Part shown: in pieces, positions 8,169 to 19,177 of the stretch | Layout: each line of letters opens with the position of its first letter | Numbering within the stretch: position 1 is the stretch's first letter | Source of the DNA: UBA11222 sp049323435 | GTDB taxonomy: Bacteria; Pseudomonadota; Alphaproteobacteria; UBA11222 | Assembly (NCBI GenBank): GCA_049323435.1 | Contig: JBMOMX010000023.1 | Span: 59,427-123,426, forward strand | DNA length: 64,000 bases | Direction: 5' to 3' | Made by a program: the position numbers and the translations under genes | The notes under the pieces: model-generated | The model's database searches: none | Told to the model about the DNA's origin: nothing | Seen by the model: the letters and a program-made list of their open reading frames with translations, nothing else

Positions 8169-8723
8169 TCATAGCAGAGGAAAATTGAAAAGCTTGAGCA
8201 TGGCCCGCGCTTCGTCATCGGTCTTTGCCGTGGTGCAAACCACAACATCAAGCCCCCAGAATGTATCAACCTTGTCATAATCGATTTCCGGAAAGACAAT
8301 ATGTTCTTTCAGGCCCATCGAAAAATTGCCGCGGCCATCAAAGCTTTTCGAATTCAGCCCGCGAAAGTCACGCACACGCGGCAGCGCCACATTGATCAGC
8401 CGGTCAACAAACTCATACATGCGCGCCTGACGCAGGGTTACCTTCACACCGATCGGCATGCCTTCACGCAGCTTGAAAGCCGCAATACTTTTCTTTGCGC
8501 GGGTCACCACCGCTTTTTGCCCGGCGATCAGCGTCAGCTCTTCGGCGGCAATATTGATTTTCTTGGAGTCCTGGGTCGCCTTGCCCACGCCCATATTCAG
8601 CACGACTTTTTCAAGCCGCGGAACCTGCATGACATTCTTGTACCCGAAATCCTTCACCATGCCGGCCCTAACGACCGCTTCATAATGCGTCTTTAGCCGG
8701 GGTGTATAGGCTGTTTCAGACAT
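8169..8723 (-). CDS. rplE: 50S ribosomal protein L5
   Basis: 184 residues from the ATG (MSETAYTPRLKTHYE); the preceding in-frame TTG is not needed because GGGAG is 9 nt upstream of the ATG. Conserved elements are LEKVVLNMGVG, ITRAKKSIAAFKLREGMPIG-like text, and FPEIDYDKVDTFWGLDV. L5 binds 5S rRNA with L18 and contacts P-site tRNA. The start overlaps the end of rplX by 8 bp, so translation is probably coupled. Confidence 0.97.
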   Translation of the reverse strand: MSETAYTPRLKTHYEAVVRAGMVKDFGYKNVMQVPRLEKVVLNMGVGKATQDSKKINIAAEELTLIAGQKAVVTRAKKSIAAFKLREGMPIGVKVTLRQARMYEFVDRLINVALPRVRDFRGLNSKSFDGRGNFSMGLKEHIVFPEIDYDKVDTFWGLDVVVCTTAKTDDEARAMLKLFNFPLL

Positions 8724-9039
8724 CAATCACTTCTCCCGAACGCTTGGCGAAACGCACCTTGCGTCCATCATCAAGAATTTTATAACCAATGCGCGTGGGC
8801 AGTCCCGATTTGGGATCCACATGCGCCAAATTTGAAATCTGAATAGGCATTTCCTTGACAAGGATACCGCCCGCGGATGTCTGGCTCTGTTTGGTGTGCC
8901 GCTTAACCTGATTCACGCCTGTCACCAGCGCGCGGTTTTCGGCCGTAATCATTTTGACGACTTCACCCTTCTTGCCTTTGTCCCGGCCGGCAAGAACCAC
9001 GACCTTGTCGCCTTTTTTGATTTTGAATTTCGCGGCCAT
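8716..9039 (-). CDS. rplX: 50S ribosomal protein L24
   Basis: 107 residues from the ATG (MAAKFKIKKGDKVVVLAG). The KOW motif GDKVVVLAGRDKGKKGEVV spans about residues 10-28. L24 initiates large-subunit assembly and lies at the exit of the peptide tunnel. The ATG is chosen over the GTG one codon upstream because GGAGG lies 7 nt before it; the start shares one base with the rplN stop (TGATG), so the genes are coupled. Confidence 0.97.
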   Translation of the reverse strand: MAAKFKIKKGDKVVVLAGRDKGKKGEVVKMITAENRALVTGVNQVKRHTKQSQTSAGGILVKEMPIQISNLAHVDPKSGLPTRIGYKILDDGRKVRFAKRSGEVIDV

Positions 9040-9407
9040 CACAGCACCTCCGGCGCAAGCGAAATGATCTTCATGTGGTTCTTGGCGCGCAATTCACGCA
9101 CCACCGGACCAAAGATACGGGTGCCAATCGGCTCGCCCTGATTATTGATCAGCACCGCTGCGTTACGGTCAAAGCGTATCGCGCTGCCATCGGGGCGGCT
9201 GATCGCCTTTGCCGTGCGCACGATGACCGCCTTCAAAACGTCACCGGCCTTGACCTTGCCGCGCGGAATAGCTTCTTTCACGCTGACCACGATAACGTCG
9301 CCAACGGTTGCATAACGGCGCTTGGAGCCGCCCAGAACCTTGATGCACATCACTTCGCGTGCACCTGAATTGTCGGCTACATCTAGCCTGGATTGCATCT
9401 GGATCAT
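9039..9407 (-). CDS. rplN: 50S ribosomal protein L14
   Basis: 122 residues from MIQMQSRLDVADNSGA, the invariant family N-terminus. The open frame extends 17 codons upstream, but that extension (MSGRFCPGSN and so on) has no counterpart in L14 and is rejected. The C-terminus is MKIISLAPEVL. L14 binds 23S rRNA at the subunit interface, near bridge B8. It shares a base with the rplX start. Confidence 0.97.
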   Translation of the reverse strand: MIQMQSRLDVADNSGAREVMCIKVLGGSKRRYATVGDVIVVSVKEAIPRGKVKAGDVLKAVIVRTAKAISRPDGSAIRFDRNAAVLINNQGEPIGTRIFGPVVRELRAKNHMKIISLAPEVL

Positions 9408-9512
9408 CGCCTGATACCATTCATCAAAGTTACTTCCGGGACAAAACCGCCCAGACAAAAATTACCTGTTTCAACCATGGTCATCCTCAAACCACGCACT
9501 GGATCTGTTTGA

Positions 9513-9749
9513 TCAGGCGTCGCTGACGATAACCTCCCAACTTTTAGTCTTGGAAATCGGCCGGCATTCCCTGATGCGAACCGTTTCACCAACTGAAAAC
9601 GCGTTATTCTCGTCATGCGCATGGTATTTTTTGGAACGCTGCACCGTCTTGCCCATTACGGGGTCCGGAAACCGGCGCTCCACCTTTACCACCACGGTCT
9701 TGTTACCTTTGTCGCTAACTACGACACCTTGCAGGATTCGCTTTGGCAT
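9513..9749 (-). CDS. rpsQ: 30S ribosomal protein S17
   Basis: 78 residues. MPKRILQGVVVSDKGNKTVVVKVERRFPDPVMGKTV is the OB-fold core that binds the 5' domain of 16S rRNA; EGTVRIRECRPIS-type text is seen as GETVRIRECRPISKTKSWEVI. GGGAG sits 9 nt before the ATG. It begins 2 bp after the rpmC stop, implying coupled translation. About 105 bp separate it from the true rplN start. Confidence 0.97.
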   Translation of the reverse strand: MPKRILQGVVVSDKGNKTVVVKVERRFPDPVMGKTVQRSKKYHAHDENNAFSVGETVRIRECRPISKTKSWEVIVSDA

Positions 9750-9751
9750 GC

Positions 9752-9970
9752 TTACTTACTCCCTGCCCGGCCGGTTTTGGCTTTTGCCGCCTGCGCATTC
9801 AAAATCGTTTTCATCCGGGCAATATCTCGCCGCACCTGGCCGACACGCGCCGTGTTTTCCAACTGTCCTGTCGCCTTTTGAAAGCGCATATTGAACTGCT
9901 CCTTCTTCAGTTTCAGAATTTCATCCTGCAACTGGTCGGCTGTTTTTTCACGCAACTCTGCGGCCTTCAT
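9752..9970 (-). CDS. rpmC: 50S ribosomal protein L29
   Basis: 72 residues from MKAAELREKTADQLQDEI, an all-helical protein with the family core LKKEQFNMRFQKATGQLENTARV. It sits beside L23 at the tunnel exit. Two upstream in-frame ATG codons exist; this one is preferred because AGAGGTG lies about 8 nt away and the protein then starts at the usual residue. It begins 11 bp after the rplP stop. Confidence 0.95.
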   Translation of the reverse strand: MKAAELREKTADQLQDEILKLKKEQFNMRFQKATGQLENTARVGQVRRDIARMKTILNAQAAKAKTGRAGSK

Positions 9971-9981
9971 TAGCATCACCT

Positions 9982-10392
9982 CTATAGCGTCCGGCCAACC
10001 ACACGGGTCTTGATCGGCAATTTCATGGCGCCCAAACGCAGCGCTTCGCGCGCCAAGGGTTCGGGAACCCCGTCAATCTCAAACATGATGCGTCCCGGTT
10101 TAACCCGGCACGCCCAGAATTCAGGCGTTCCCTTACCCTTGCCCATACGGACTTCGGTAGGTTTTTTACTGACCGGCACGTCCGGAAAAATCCGGATCCA
10201 GACCCTGCCGGCGCGTTTCATATGCCGGGTGATCGCACGGCGCGCCGCTTCGATCTGGCGGGCTGTAACACGCTCCGGTTCCATCGCCTTCAGGCCATAA
10301 CCGCCAAAGTTCAAGGTAAAGCCGGCTTTTGCCACGCCCTTGATGCGGCCCTTATGCGCCTTGCGAAATTTTGTACGTTTTGGCTGTAACAT
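9982..10392 (-). CDS. rplP: 50S ribosomal protein L16
   Basis: 136 residues. MLQPKRTKFRKAHKGRIKGVAKAG is the standard N-terminus. RIFPDVPVSKKPTEVRMGKGKGTPEFW is the signature region. L16 contacts the A-site tRNA elbow and is needed for peptidyl transfer. AAAGG is 8 nt upstream of the ATG. It lies 31 bp after rpsC. Confidence 0.98.
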   Translation of the reverse strand: MLQPKRTKFRKAHKGRIKGVAKAGFTLNFGGYGLKAMEPERVTARQIEAARRAITRHMKRAGRVWIRIFPDVPVSKKPTEVRMGKGKGTPEFWACRVKPGRIMFEIDGVPEPLAREALRLGAMKLPIKTRVVGRTL

Positions 10393-10423
10393 TGCTCTTG
10401 CCTTTTATCTTGTCCGTAACCGG

Positions 10424-11185
10424 TCAGTCACGATCTGCGCGATTACGATCGCCCCGTTCCCGGCCTTCTCTTTCACCCCTGCCGCCGCCTGCCGGGCGTG
10501 ACGGACGCGCGCCTTCCTGCGCCGCCGCCATACGGGCATCCTGCGCCATGGGGTCATGTTCCAGAATTTCACCCTTAAACACCCACACCTTGACACCGCA
10601 GGCGCCATAAGCGGTTTGCGCCGTAGCAACGCCATAATCAATATCCGCACGCAGCGTATGCAGCGGCACCCGGCCTTCGTGATACCATTCGGTACGCGCA
10701 ATTTCCGCGCCGCCCAAACGTCCCGCACAATTCACCTTGATGCCCTGCGCGCCCAGACGCATCGAGGACTGCACGGCGCGTTTCATGGCGCGCCTGAATG
10801 ACACGCGGCGCTCCAGCTGTTGCGCGATATTCTCGGCCACCAGCTTCGCATCGATCTCCGGCTTGCGGATTTCAACAATATTCAAATGCACTTCACTGTC
10901 CGTCAGCAGGGACAGCTCACTGCGCAGCTTTTCAATGTCCGCGCCTTTTTTGCCGATCACCACACCCGGGCGGGCAGAATAAATCGTCACGCGGCATTTG
11001 CGGTGCGGGCGCTCTATCTGGATGCGTGACACCCCCGCAAGCGCCAGGCGCTTCGACAGCACAGCGCGGATACGGATATCTTCATGCAGCAGATCGCCAT
11101 AGGACTTGCCTTCAGCATACCAGCGAGAATCCCATGTCCGGTTGATACCAACCCGCAAACCGATCGGATTTACCTTATGCCCCAT
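10424..11185 (-). CDS. rpsC: 30S ribosomal protein S3, with a basic/acidic low-complexity tail
   Basis: 253 residues. The KH domain (about 40-105) has the RPGVVIGKKGADIE loop; the C-terminal domain carries GRLGGAEIARTEWYHEGRVPLHTLRADIDYG. S3 lines the mRNA entry tunnel and helps unwind mRNA. The last ~30 residues are a low-complexity R/E/G/D-rich tail (GRGEREGRERGDRNRADRD), longer than in E. coli S3 and probably disordered. The ATG overlaps the rplV stop by one base (TGATG). Confidence 0.98.
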   Translation of the reverse strand: MGHKVNPIGLRVGINRTWDSRWYAEGKSYGDLLHEDIRIRAVLSKRLALAGVSRIQIERPHRKCRVTIYSARPGVVIGKKGADIEKLRSELSLLTDSEVHLNIVEIRKPEIDAKLVAENIAQQLERRVSFRRAMKRAVQSSMRLGAQGIKVNCAGRLGGAEIARTEWYHEGRVPLHTLRADIDYGVATAQTAYGACGVKVWVFKGEILEHDPMAQDARMAAAQEGARPSRPAGGGRGEREGRERGDRNRADRD

Positions 11186-11565
11186 CAGGCTGTCTCCTCA
11201 CGTTCACGGACCACAATGGTCAGATGACTGAACGGCTTTTCCACACGGCCCGACCGCCCGCGCGCGCGCGGGTGAAACCGTTTGATCACCAGCGCCTTGC
11301 CGACCGACGCTTCTTTTACATACAAACTATCCATATCCAGACCGTGATTATTTTCGGCATTTGCAATCGCGGACTGCAAAACCTTTTTTACATCCTGTGC
11401 AATCCGGCGATGCGAAAAGGTCAGTTCAGCCAAAGCCTTTTCCACATGCAGGCCGCGAATGCCGCCGGCCACCAAATTCAGCTTCTGCGGGCTGATACGG
11501 ATCATCCGCCCAATCGCCTGGGCTTCATTTTCCGCAAGACCCCTGGAACGCGCCAGCTTGCTCAT
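11185..11565 (-). CDS. rplV: 50S ribosomal protein L22
   Basis: 126 residues. RMIRISPQKLNLVAGGIRGLHVEKALAELTF and the long beta-hairpin region FHPRARGRSGRVEKPFSHLTIVV, which extends into the peptide tunnel and can be altered in macrolide resistance, are visible. No insertion or deletion is seen in the hairpin tip. The ATG overlaps the rpsS stop (TAATG), and the gene overlaps rpsC by one base downstream. Confidence 0.98.
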   Translation of the reverse strand: MSKLARSRGLAENEAQAIGRMIRISPQKLNLVAGGIRGLHVEKALAELTFSHRRIAQDVKKVLQSAIANAENNHGLDMDSLYVKEASVGKALVIKRFHPRARGRSGRVEKPFSHLTIVVREREETA

Positions 11566-11843
11566 TATTTCCTCTTTGCCTTTTTGTCCGCCGCATGCCC
11601 GAAATAGGTGCGCGTCGGAGAGAATTCGCCCAGCTTGTGACCAACCATTTCTTCGCTTACGGAAACCGGAATAAATTTGTGCCCGTTATAGACGCCAAAT
11701 GTCAGCCCGACGAACTGCGGCAGAATAGTAGAGCGGCGCGACCAGGTCTTGATCACTTCCTTGCGTGTGGACGCACGTGCGGCATCCGCCTTTTTTAACA
11801 GATACCCATCTACAAACGGGCCTTTCCATACAGAACGTGTCAC
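11565..11843 (-). CDS. rpsS: 30S ribosomal protein S19
   Basis: 92 residues. MTRSVWKGPFVDGYLLKKAD is the diagnostic start, and KVIKTW-type text appears as EVIKTWSRRSTILPQFVGLTFGVYNG. S19 forms a complex with S13 in the head of the small subunit. The start codon is GTG, with AAGGGG 9 nt upstream, 3 bp after the rplB stop. The last residues (DKKAKRK) are basic. Confidence 0.98.
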   Translation of the reverse strand: MTRSVWKGPFVDGYLLKKADAARASTRKEVIKTWSRRSTILPQFVGLTFGVYNGHKFIPVSVSEEMVGHKLGEFSPTRTYFGHAADKKAKRK

Positions 11844-11846
11844 GGT

Positions 11847-12683
11847 CTAGCGCCCCTTCTTCAGATGACGGCTGCGCAAGATAAACTTGTCGGTGGCCTT
11901 GTTGGAACGAGTCTTTTTGCCCTTTGTCGGCTTGCCCCAGGGCGTAACCGGATGACGCCCGCCCGAGGTGCGGCCTTCACCGCCGCCATGCGGGTGATCT
12001 ACCGGGTTCATCGCCACACCGCGCACCGAAGGACGCCGGCCCTGCCAGCGCGTGCGCCCGGCCTTGCCAAAATTCTGGTTGGAATTATCCGGATTGGAAA
12101 CCGCACCAACAGTCGCCATACATTCCGAACGGATCATGCGCTGTTCGCCGGAGGAAAGACGCAATTGCGCATAGCCGGAATCGCGGCCGACCAATTGTGC
12201 ATAGGTGCCGGCAGAGCGGGCAATCTGCCCGCCTTTGCCCAATTTCATTTCGACATTATGCACAATCGTGCCGACCGGCATGCTGGCCAGTGGCATGGCG
12301 TTACCCGGCTTTATGTCTACCTTGTTACCGGCAATCACCTTGTCGCCCACCTTCAAACGCTGCGGCGCCAGAATATAGGCCTGCTCGCCATCATCATAAT
12401 TGATCAGGGCCAGAAAGGCGGTGCGGTTCGGGTCATATTCCAGACGCTCCACCGTGCCGGAAATGTCAAACTTGCGCCGTTTGAAATCAACCACACGATA
12501 GGAACGCTTATGCCCGCCGCCACGTTGAAACGCCGTGATCCTGCCGGAATTGTTGCGGCCGCCGGATTTATTCAGGCCTTCGGTCAATGCTTTGACCGGC
12601 TTGCCCTTCCAAAGCCCTTCACGGCTGACAAGCACAAGGCCACGCTGGCCTGGAGTTGTCGGTTTATATGCTTTTAACGCCAT
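11847..12683 (-). CDS. rplB: 50S ribosomal protein L2
   Basis: 278 residues. It has an OB-fold and an SH3-like domain. The C-terminal RGVAMNPVDHPHGGGEGRTSGGRHPVTPWG contains the conserved histidine linked to peptidyl transfer. L2 is essential for subunit association and tRNA positioning. AAGGA lies 12 nt before the ATG. It is preceded by rplW (20 bp) and followed by rpsS (3 bp). Confidence 0.98.
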   Translation of the reverse strand: MALKAYKPTTPGQRGLVLVSREGLWKGKPVKALTEGLNKSGGRNNSGRITAFQRGGGHKRSYRVVDFKRRKFDISGTVERLEYDPNRTAFLALINYDDGEQAYILAPQRLKVGDKVIAGNKVDIKPGNAMPLASMPVGTIVHNVEMKLGKGGQIARSAGTYAQLVGRDSGYAQLRLSSGEQRMIRSECMATVGAVSNPDNSNQNFGKAGRTRWQGRRPSVRGVAMNPVDHPHGGGEGRTSGGRHPVTPWGKPTKGKKTRSNKATDKFILRSRHLKKGR

Positions 12684-12703
12684 AGCGCACCCGCGTCCTT
12701 ACC

Positions 12704-12997
12704 CTAAAGGCCCGTTGTAACATCGATAGAATGGCCTTCAGCCAGACTGACGATTGCCTTTTTATAATCACTCCGCTTGCCAAGCTTACCCCGGAAGCGT
12801 TTTACCTTGCCAACCTGGCGCAGCGTGTTCACAGCCTTCACCTTGACATCAAACAGTTTCTCGACGGCCTGTTTGATTTCCGGCTTGGTGGCGTCATCGG
12901 CGACGCGGAACGTCACCTGATTATGCTCGCTCGCCATCGTCGCCTTTTCGGTAATCACCGGGCTGAGAATAATATCGTACATCCGCTCCCGGTTCAT
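12704..12997 (-). CDS. rplW: 50S ribosomal protein L23
   Basis: 97 residues. YDIILSPVITEKATMASEHNQVTFRV is the family core, with NTLRQVGKVKRFRGKLGKRSDYKKAIVSL toward the end. L23 sits at the tunnel exit and is the docking site for trigger factor and SRP. The ATG overlaps the rplD stop (ATGA). A second ATG five codons later has GGGAG close before it but would remove few residues; the first is favoured for its overlap with rplD. Confidence 0.97.
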   Translation of the reverse strand: MNRERMYDIILSPVITEKATMASEHNQVTFRVADDATKPEIKQAVEKLFDVKVKAVNTLRQVGKVKRFRGKLGKRSDYKKAIVSLAEGHSIDVTTGL

Positions 12998-13614
12998 TTC
13001 AGGCGAGCCTCCAATTGTGCGACTGCTGCGCGGGTCAGAACCAGTTTCTCACGGCGCAGAATGTCGTACACATTTGCACCCTGGCTTGGCAGCACATCAA
13101 TATGCGGCAAATTGCGCGAAGCCATCAGAAAGTTTGCATCTACTTCCGGGCCGTCAATGAACAGGGCATTGTCGAAACCCAGTTTCACCAGTACATCCCG
13201 CAACCCGCTGGTCTTTGCAGTGTCTAATTTCGCATCCTCCAGAATGAACAGAGATTCATTCTGAACCTTGGCCGATAATGCAAGCCGCAGCGCAAGCTTG
13301 CGCACCTTTTTGGGCAGATCCGTCGCATGACTGCGCGGCGTTGGGCCATGCGCCACGCCACCGCCACGGAAGATGTTCGCCGAGCGCGCGCCGTGCCTTG
13401 CTGTGCCGCCGCCCTTCTGCTTGCCGAACTTCTTTGTCGTCATGTTAATTTCGCTGCGGTTCTTTACCTTATGGGTGCCCGCACGGCGCTTGGCAAGCTG
13501 GTAAACCACCATGCGATGCAGAATATCGGCGCGCGGTTCCAGCGCAAAGATATCGTCTGCCAATTCGATGTCACCCGCATTGCTGGCATCGAGATTTTTT
13601 ACCTCGGCCTTCAT
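12994..13614 (-). CDS. rplD: 50S ribosomal protein L4
   Basis: 206 residues. The extended loop KFGKQKGGGTARHGARSANIFRGGGVAHGP reaches the peptide tunnel. The DIFALEPRADILHRMVVYQLAKRRAGTHKVKNRSEI region is typical. In enterobacteria L4 regulates the S10 operon; no such leader hairpin is identified here. It overlaps rplC by 4 bp and rplW by 4 bp. Confidence 0.98.
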   Translation of the reverse strand: MKAEVKNLDASNAGDIELADDIFALEPRADILHRMVVYQLAKRRAGTHKVKNRSEINMTTKKFGKQKGGGTARHGARSANIFRGGGVAHGPTPRSHATDLPKKVRKLALRLALSAKVQNESLFILEDAKLDTAKTSGLRDVLVKLGFDNALFIDGPEVDANFLMASRNLPHIDVLPSQGANVYDILRREKLVLTRAAVAQLEARLK

Positions 13615-14321
13615 GCTTCTTCTTCCTTCTGTTCAGCCGCAACCTTGCCGCCGCGAACCGCGCCCGGCACAGGTACGCCTTCCGGCAGCGCGCGTTTTAC
13701 AGCGTCCCGCACAAGCACGAACCCGCCTTTGGCGCCCGGCACTGCGCCCTTGATCATCAAAATTCCGCGCGCCGCATCCGTCGCCACCACTTCCAGATTT
13801 TGCGTGGTAACGCGCACATCGCCCATATGCCCGGCCATTTTCTTGCCCTTGAACACCTTGCCAGGATCCTGCCGCTGACCGGTCGAACCATGCGCGCGGT
13901 GCGTAATCGATACGCCGTGACTGGCGGGCATGCCGCCGAAATTATGCCGCTTCATTACGCCGGCAAAACCCTTGCCGATGCTGGTGCCCGACACATCGAC
14001 ATATTGACCGATAACAAAATGTTCCGCCGTAAGTTCCGCGCCAACATCGAGAAGATTTTCGGGAGATACCCGGAACTCCACGAGTTTGCGCTTCGGCTCA
14101 ACATTCGCTACCGCGAAATGTCCCCGCATCGGCTTTGTGACATTTTTCGGTTTCGCCGGTACAGCGCCAAGCTGCACAGCCGAATATCCGTCACCGTCAA
14201 CCGTACGCTGCCGGACAACTTGACAGCTATCCATCTTCAGCACTGTCACCGGCACATGCCGCCCGTCATCTTTAAAGACGCGGGTCATGCCAATTTTCTG
14301 GGCAATTACACCAGAACGCAT
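13611..14321 (-). CDS. rplC: 50S ribosomal protein L3
   Basis: 236 residues, with MRSGVIAQKIGMTRVFKDDGRHVPVTVL at the N-terminus and the long loop FGGMPASHGVSITHRAHGSTGQRQDPGKVFKGKKMAGHMG, which contains the conserved glutamine (GQRQ) that is methylated in many bacteria. L3 starts assembly of the 3' end of 23S rRNA. AGGTG is 5 nt before the ATG. It follows rpsJ by 12 bp. Confidence 0.98.
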   Translation of the reverse strand: MRSGVIAQKIGMTRVFKDDGRHVPVTVLKMDSCQVVRQRTVDGDGYSAVQLGAVPAKPKNVTKPMRGHFAVANVEPKRKLVEFRVSPENLLDVGAELTAEHFVIGQYVDVSGTSIGKGFAGVMKRHNFGGMPASHGVSITHRAHGSTGQRQDPGKVFKGKKMAGHMGDVRVTTQNLEVVATDAARGILMIKGAVPGAKGGFVLVRDAVKRALPEGVPVPGAVRGGKVAAEQKEEEA

Positions 14322-14333
14322 TTCTTCACCTGC

Positions 14334-14642
14334 TTAAAGCTTGATTTCCACGTCCACACCAGCAGCCAGATCAAGCTTCATCAGCGCGTCCACTGTCTGC
14401 GGTGTGGGATCAACAATATCGAGCAGCCTTTTGTGCGTGCGCACTTCAAACTGTTCGCGGCTCTTTTTATCGACATGCGGCCCGCGCAAAACCGTAAATT
14501 TCTCAATCCGCGTCGGCAGCGGAATCGGACCCCGCACAGTCGCACCGGTGCGCTTGGCGGTGTTGACGATATCCTTGGTGGACTGATCGAGCACGCGGTG
14601 CTCGAAAGCCTTCAACCGGATACGGATATTCTGGTTTTGCAT
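14334..14642 (-). CDS. rpsJ: 30S ribosomal protein S10 / NusE
   Basis: 102 residues. IRIRLKAFEHRVLDQSTKDIVNTAKRTGATVRGPIPLPTRIE is the conserved core. S10 is in the head of the small subunit and also acts as NusE, bridging to NusG (encoded at 30,217) in transcription-translation coupling. It is the first gene of the S10 segment, 14 bp downstream of tuf1. No separate promoter is obvious in that gap, so it is probably read from the str promoter. Confidence 0.98.
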   Translation of the reverse strand: MQNQNIRIRLKAFEHRVLDQSTKDIVNTAKRTGATVRGPIPLPTRIEKFTVLRGPHVDKKSREQFEVRTHKRLLDIVDPTPQTVDALMKLDLAAGVDVEIKL

Positions 14643-14649
14643 GAGATAC

Positions 14650-15852
<1,203 letters not shown>

Positions 15853-15915
15853 CTTCTCCGCTTTTGGAACCTTCGGGTTCCAGTCTTTATCCTGCCGCCC
15901 GTTACCGGGTGAAAA

Positions 15916-17991
<2,076 letters not shown>

Positions 17992-18019
17992 GATCGGGAA
18001 CCTTCAGACTTTGAGTTGA

Positions 18020-18490
18020 TTACCAGCGATAATGCGAGAAAGCCCGGTTGGCATCCGCCATCCGATGGGTATCCTCACGCTTCTTCACTGCCGCTCCCCG
18101 ATTATTTACGGCGTCCATTAATTCGCCGGACAGACGCTCGACCATTGTATTTTCATTGCGCGCGCGGGCCGCATTGATCAGCCAGCGGATCGCAAGCGCC
18201 TGACGGCGCTCGTTACGTACTTCGACCGGAACCTGATAGGTGGCGCCGCCAACACGGCGTGAACGCACTTCGACATTCGGCTTGATATTTTCAAGCGCAT
18301 CCCGGAACACCTCAACCGGGCTGCGGCCGATCTTGCGTTCGACAATTTCAAACGCGCCATAGGTGATGCTTTCCGCCGTCGATTTCTTGCCTTCATACAT
18401 CAGCGAGTTCATGAACTTCGTGAGCACGATATCGCCAAATTTGGCGTCGGGAAGGACTTCTCGTTTTTCTGCGCGATGACGACGTGACAT
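18020..18490 (-). CDS. rpsG: 30S ribosomal protein S7
   Basis: 156 residues. MSRRHRAEKREVLPDAKFGDIVLTKFMNSLMYEGKKSTAE is the conserved start and RRVGGATYQVPVEVR the signature. S7 nucleates the 3' domain of 16S rRNA and contacts E-site tRNA. Its C-terminus MADANRAFSHYRW is of the shorter 156-residue class. It lies 23 bp after rpsL. The Shine-Dalgarno sequence is weak (GAGAGATCG), consistent with translational coupling. Confidence 0.98.
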   Translation of the reverse strand: MSRRHRAEKREVLPDAKFGDIVLTKFMNSLMYEGKKSTAESITYGAFEIVERKIGRSPVEVFRDALENIKPNVEVRSRRVGGATYQVPVEVRNERRQALAIRWLINAARARNENTMVERLSGELMDAVNNRGAAVKKREDTHRMADANRAFSHYRW

Positions 18491-18513
18491 ATCTGCTATC
18501 GATCTCTCTGATA

Positions 18514-18885
18514 TTATTTCGGACGCTTGGCGCCATATTTGGAACGGCGCTGACGGCGGTTCTTGACGCCCTGGGTGTCAAGGACACCGCGAATAATATG
18601 GTAGCGCACGCCAGGCAAATCCTTCACGCGGCCGCCGCGCAGCATCACAACCGAATGCTCCTGCAGATTATGGCCTTCGCCGGGAATATAGCTGGTGACT
18701 TCAAATTTGTTGGTCAGGCGGACACGGGCAACTTTGCGCAGCGCCGAGTTCGGCTTTTTCGGCGTCGTCGTGTAAACACGCGTACACACACCGCGTTTTT
18801 GAGGACAGGCCTCCAATGCGGGCACTTTGTTGCGCTTGATCGGCGCCTTGCGTGGATTGCGAACCAATTGGTTAATTGTCGGCAT
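18514..18885 (-). CDS. rpsL: 30S ribosomal protein S12
   Basis: 123 residues. S12 sits at the decoding centre. The streptomycin-related regions are the wild-type pattern: TTTPKKPNSALRKV (Lys at the position 42/43 pair) and GRVKDLPGVRYH, with no resistance substitution seen. It is the first gene of the str segment and has its own promoter about 205 bp upstream, so the cluster can be expressed separately from rpoBC. Confidence 0.98.
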   Translation of the reverse strand: MPTINQLVRNPRKAPIKRNKVPALEACPQKRGVCTRVYTTTPKKPNSALRKVARVRLTNKFEVTSYIPGEGHNLQEHSVVMLRGGRVKDLPGVRYHIIRGVLDTQGVKNRRQRRSKYGAKRPK

Positions 18886-19091
18886 TCAGACTGTCCCAGT
18901 ACTTGCCGCGTAAACGGCTACAAAAAACACTTACAGGATTGGAACGGCCAGAAACCGTCCCATCCCGGGATATTTGCAGAGGACCAGGCAACCCGCCCGG
19001 TCATGCGCCAAACCTGCTCTATTTCGCTTCCGGACAGTGTTTAGGATTCGCAAACCCGAAACCTACGACCATGCCCTGAAAGTGCGCGGAC

Positions 19092-19118
19092 ATTATCCGC
19101 GCCTTCATGCTTCGTCAA
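19092..19118 (-). promoter_or_regulatory. Promoter of the rpsL-rpsG-fusA-tuf (str) segment
   Basis: On the minus strand TTGACG (19113-19118) precedes GATAAT (19092-19097), or TAATGT two bases later with 17-bp spacing. GC-rich sequence (GCGCGGATAATGTCCGCGC) surrounds the -10, resembling stringent-type discriminators of translation genes. It is in the 292-bp gap between rpoC and rpsL, just past a weak terminator. The leader before rpsL would be about 200 nt. Confidence 0.6.
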
Positions 19119-19123
19119 CCAAA

Positions 19124-19148
19124 AACAAGCGAATTTTTTATTTTTCGC
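19124..19148 (-). terminator. Weak intrinsic terminator after rpoC
   Basis: On the minus strand GCGAA and TTCGC (5-bp stem, A-rich 10-nt loop) are followed by TTGTTTTTGG. The stem is short, so it may only attenuate readthrough from rpoBC into rpsL. It lies about 30 bp beyond the rpoC stop and directly before the str promoter. Confidence 0.4.
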
Positions 19149-19177
19149 AAGTTAAGGGTTAGACTTGCCCCGCCCCC

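Noticed and set aside
9408..9458. N-terminal extension of rplN
   Set aside because: The 17 extra codons do not match L14; the family start MIQMQ is internal.
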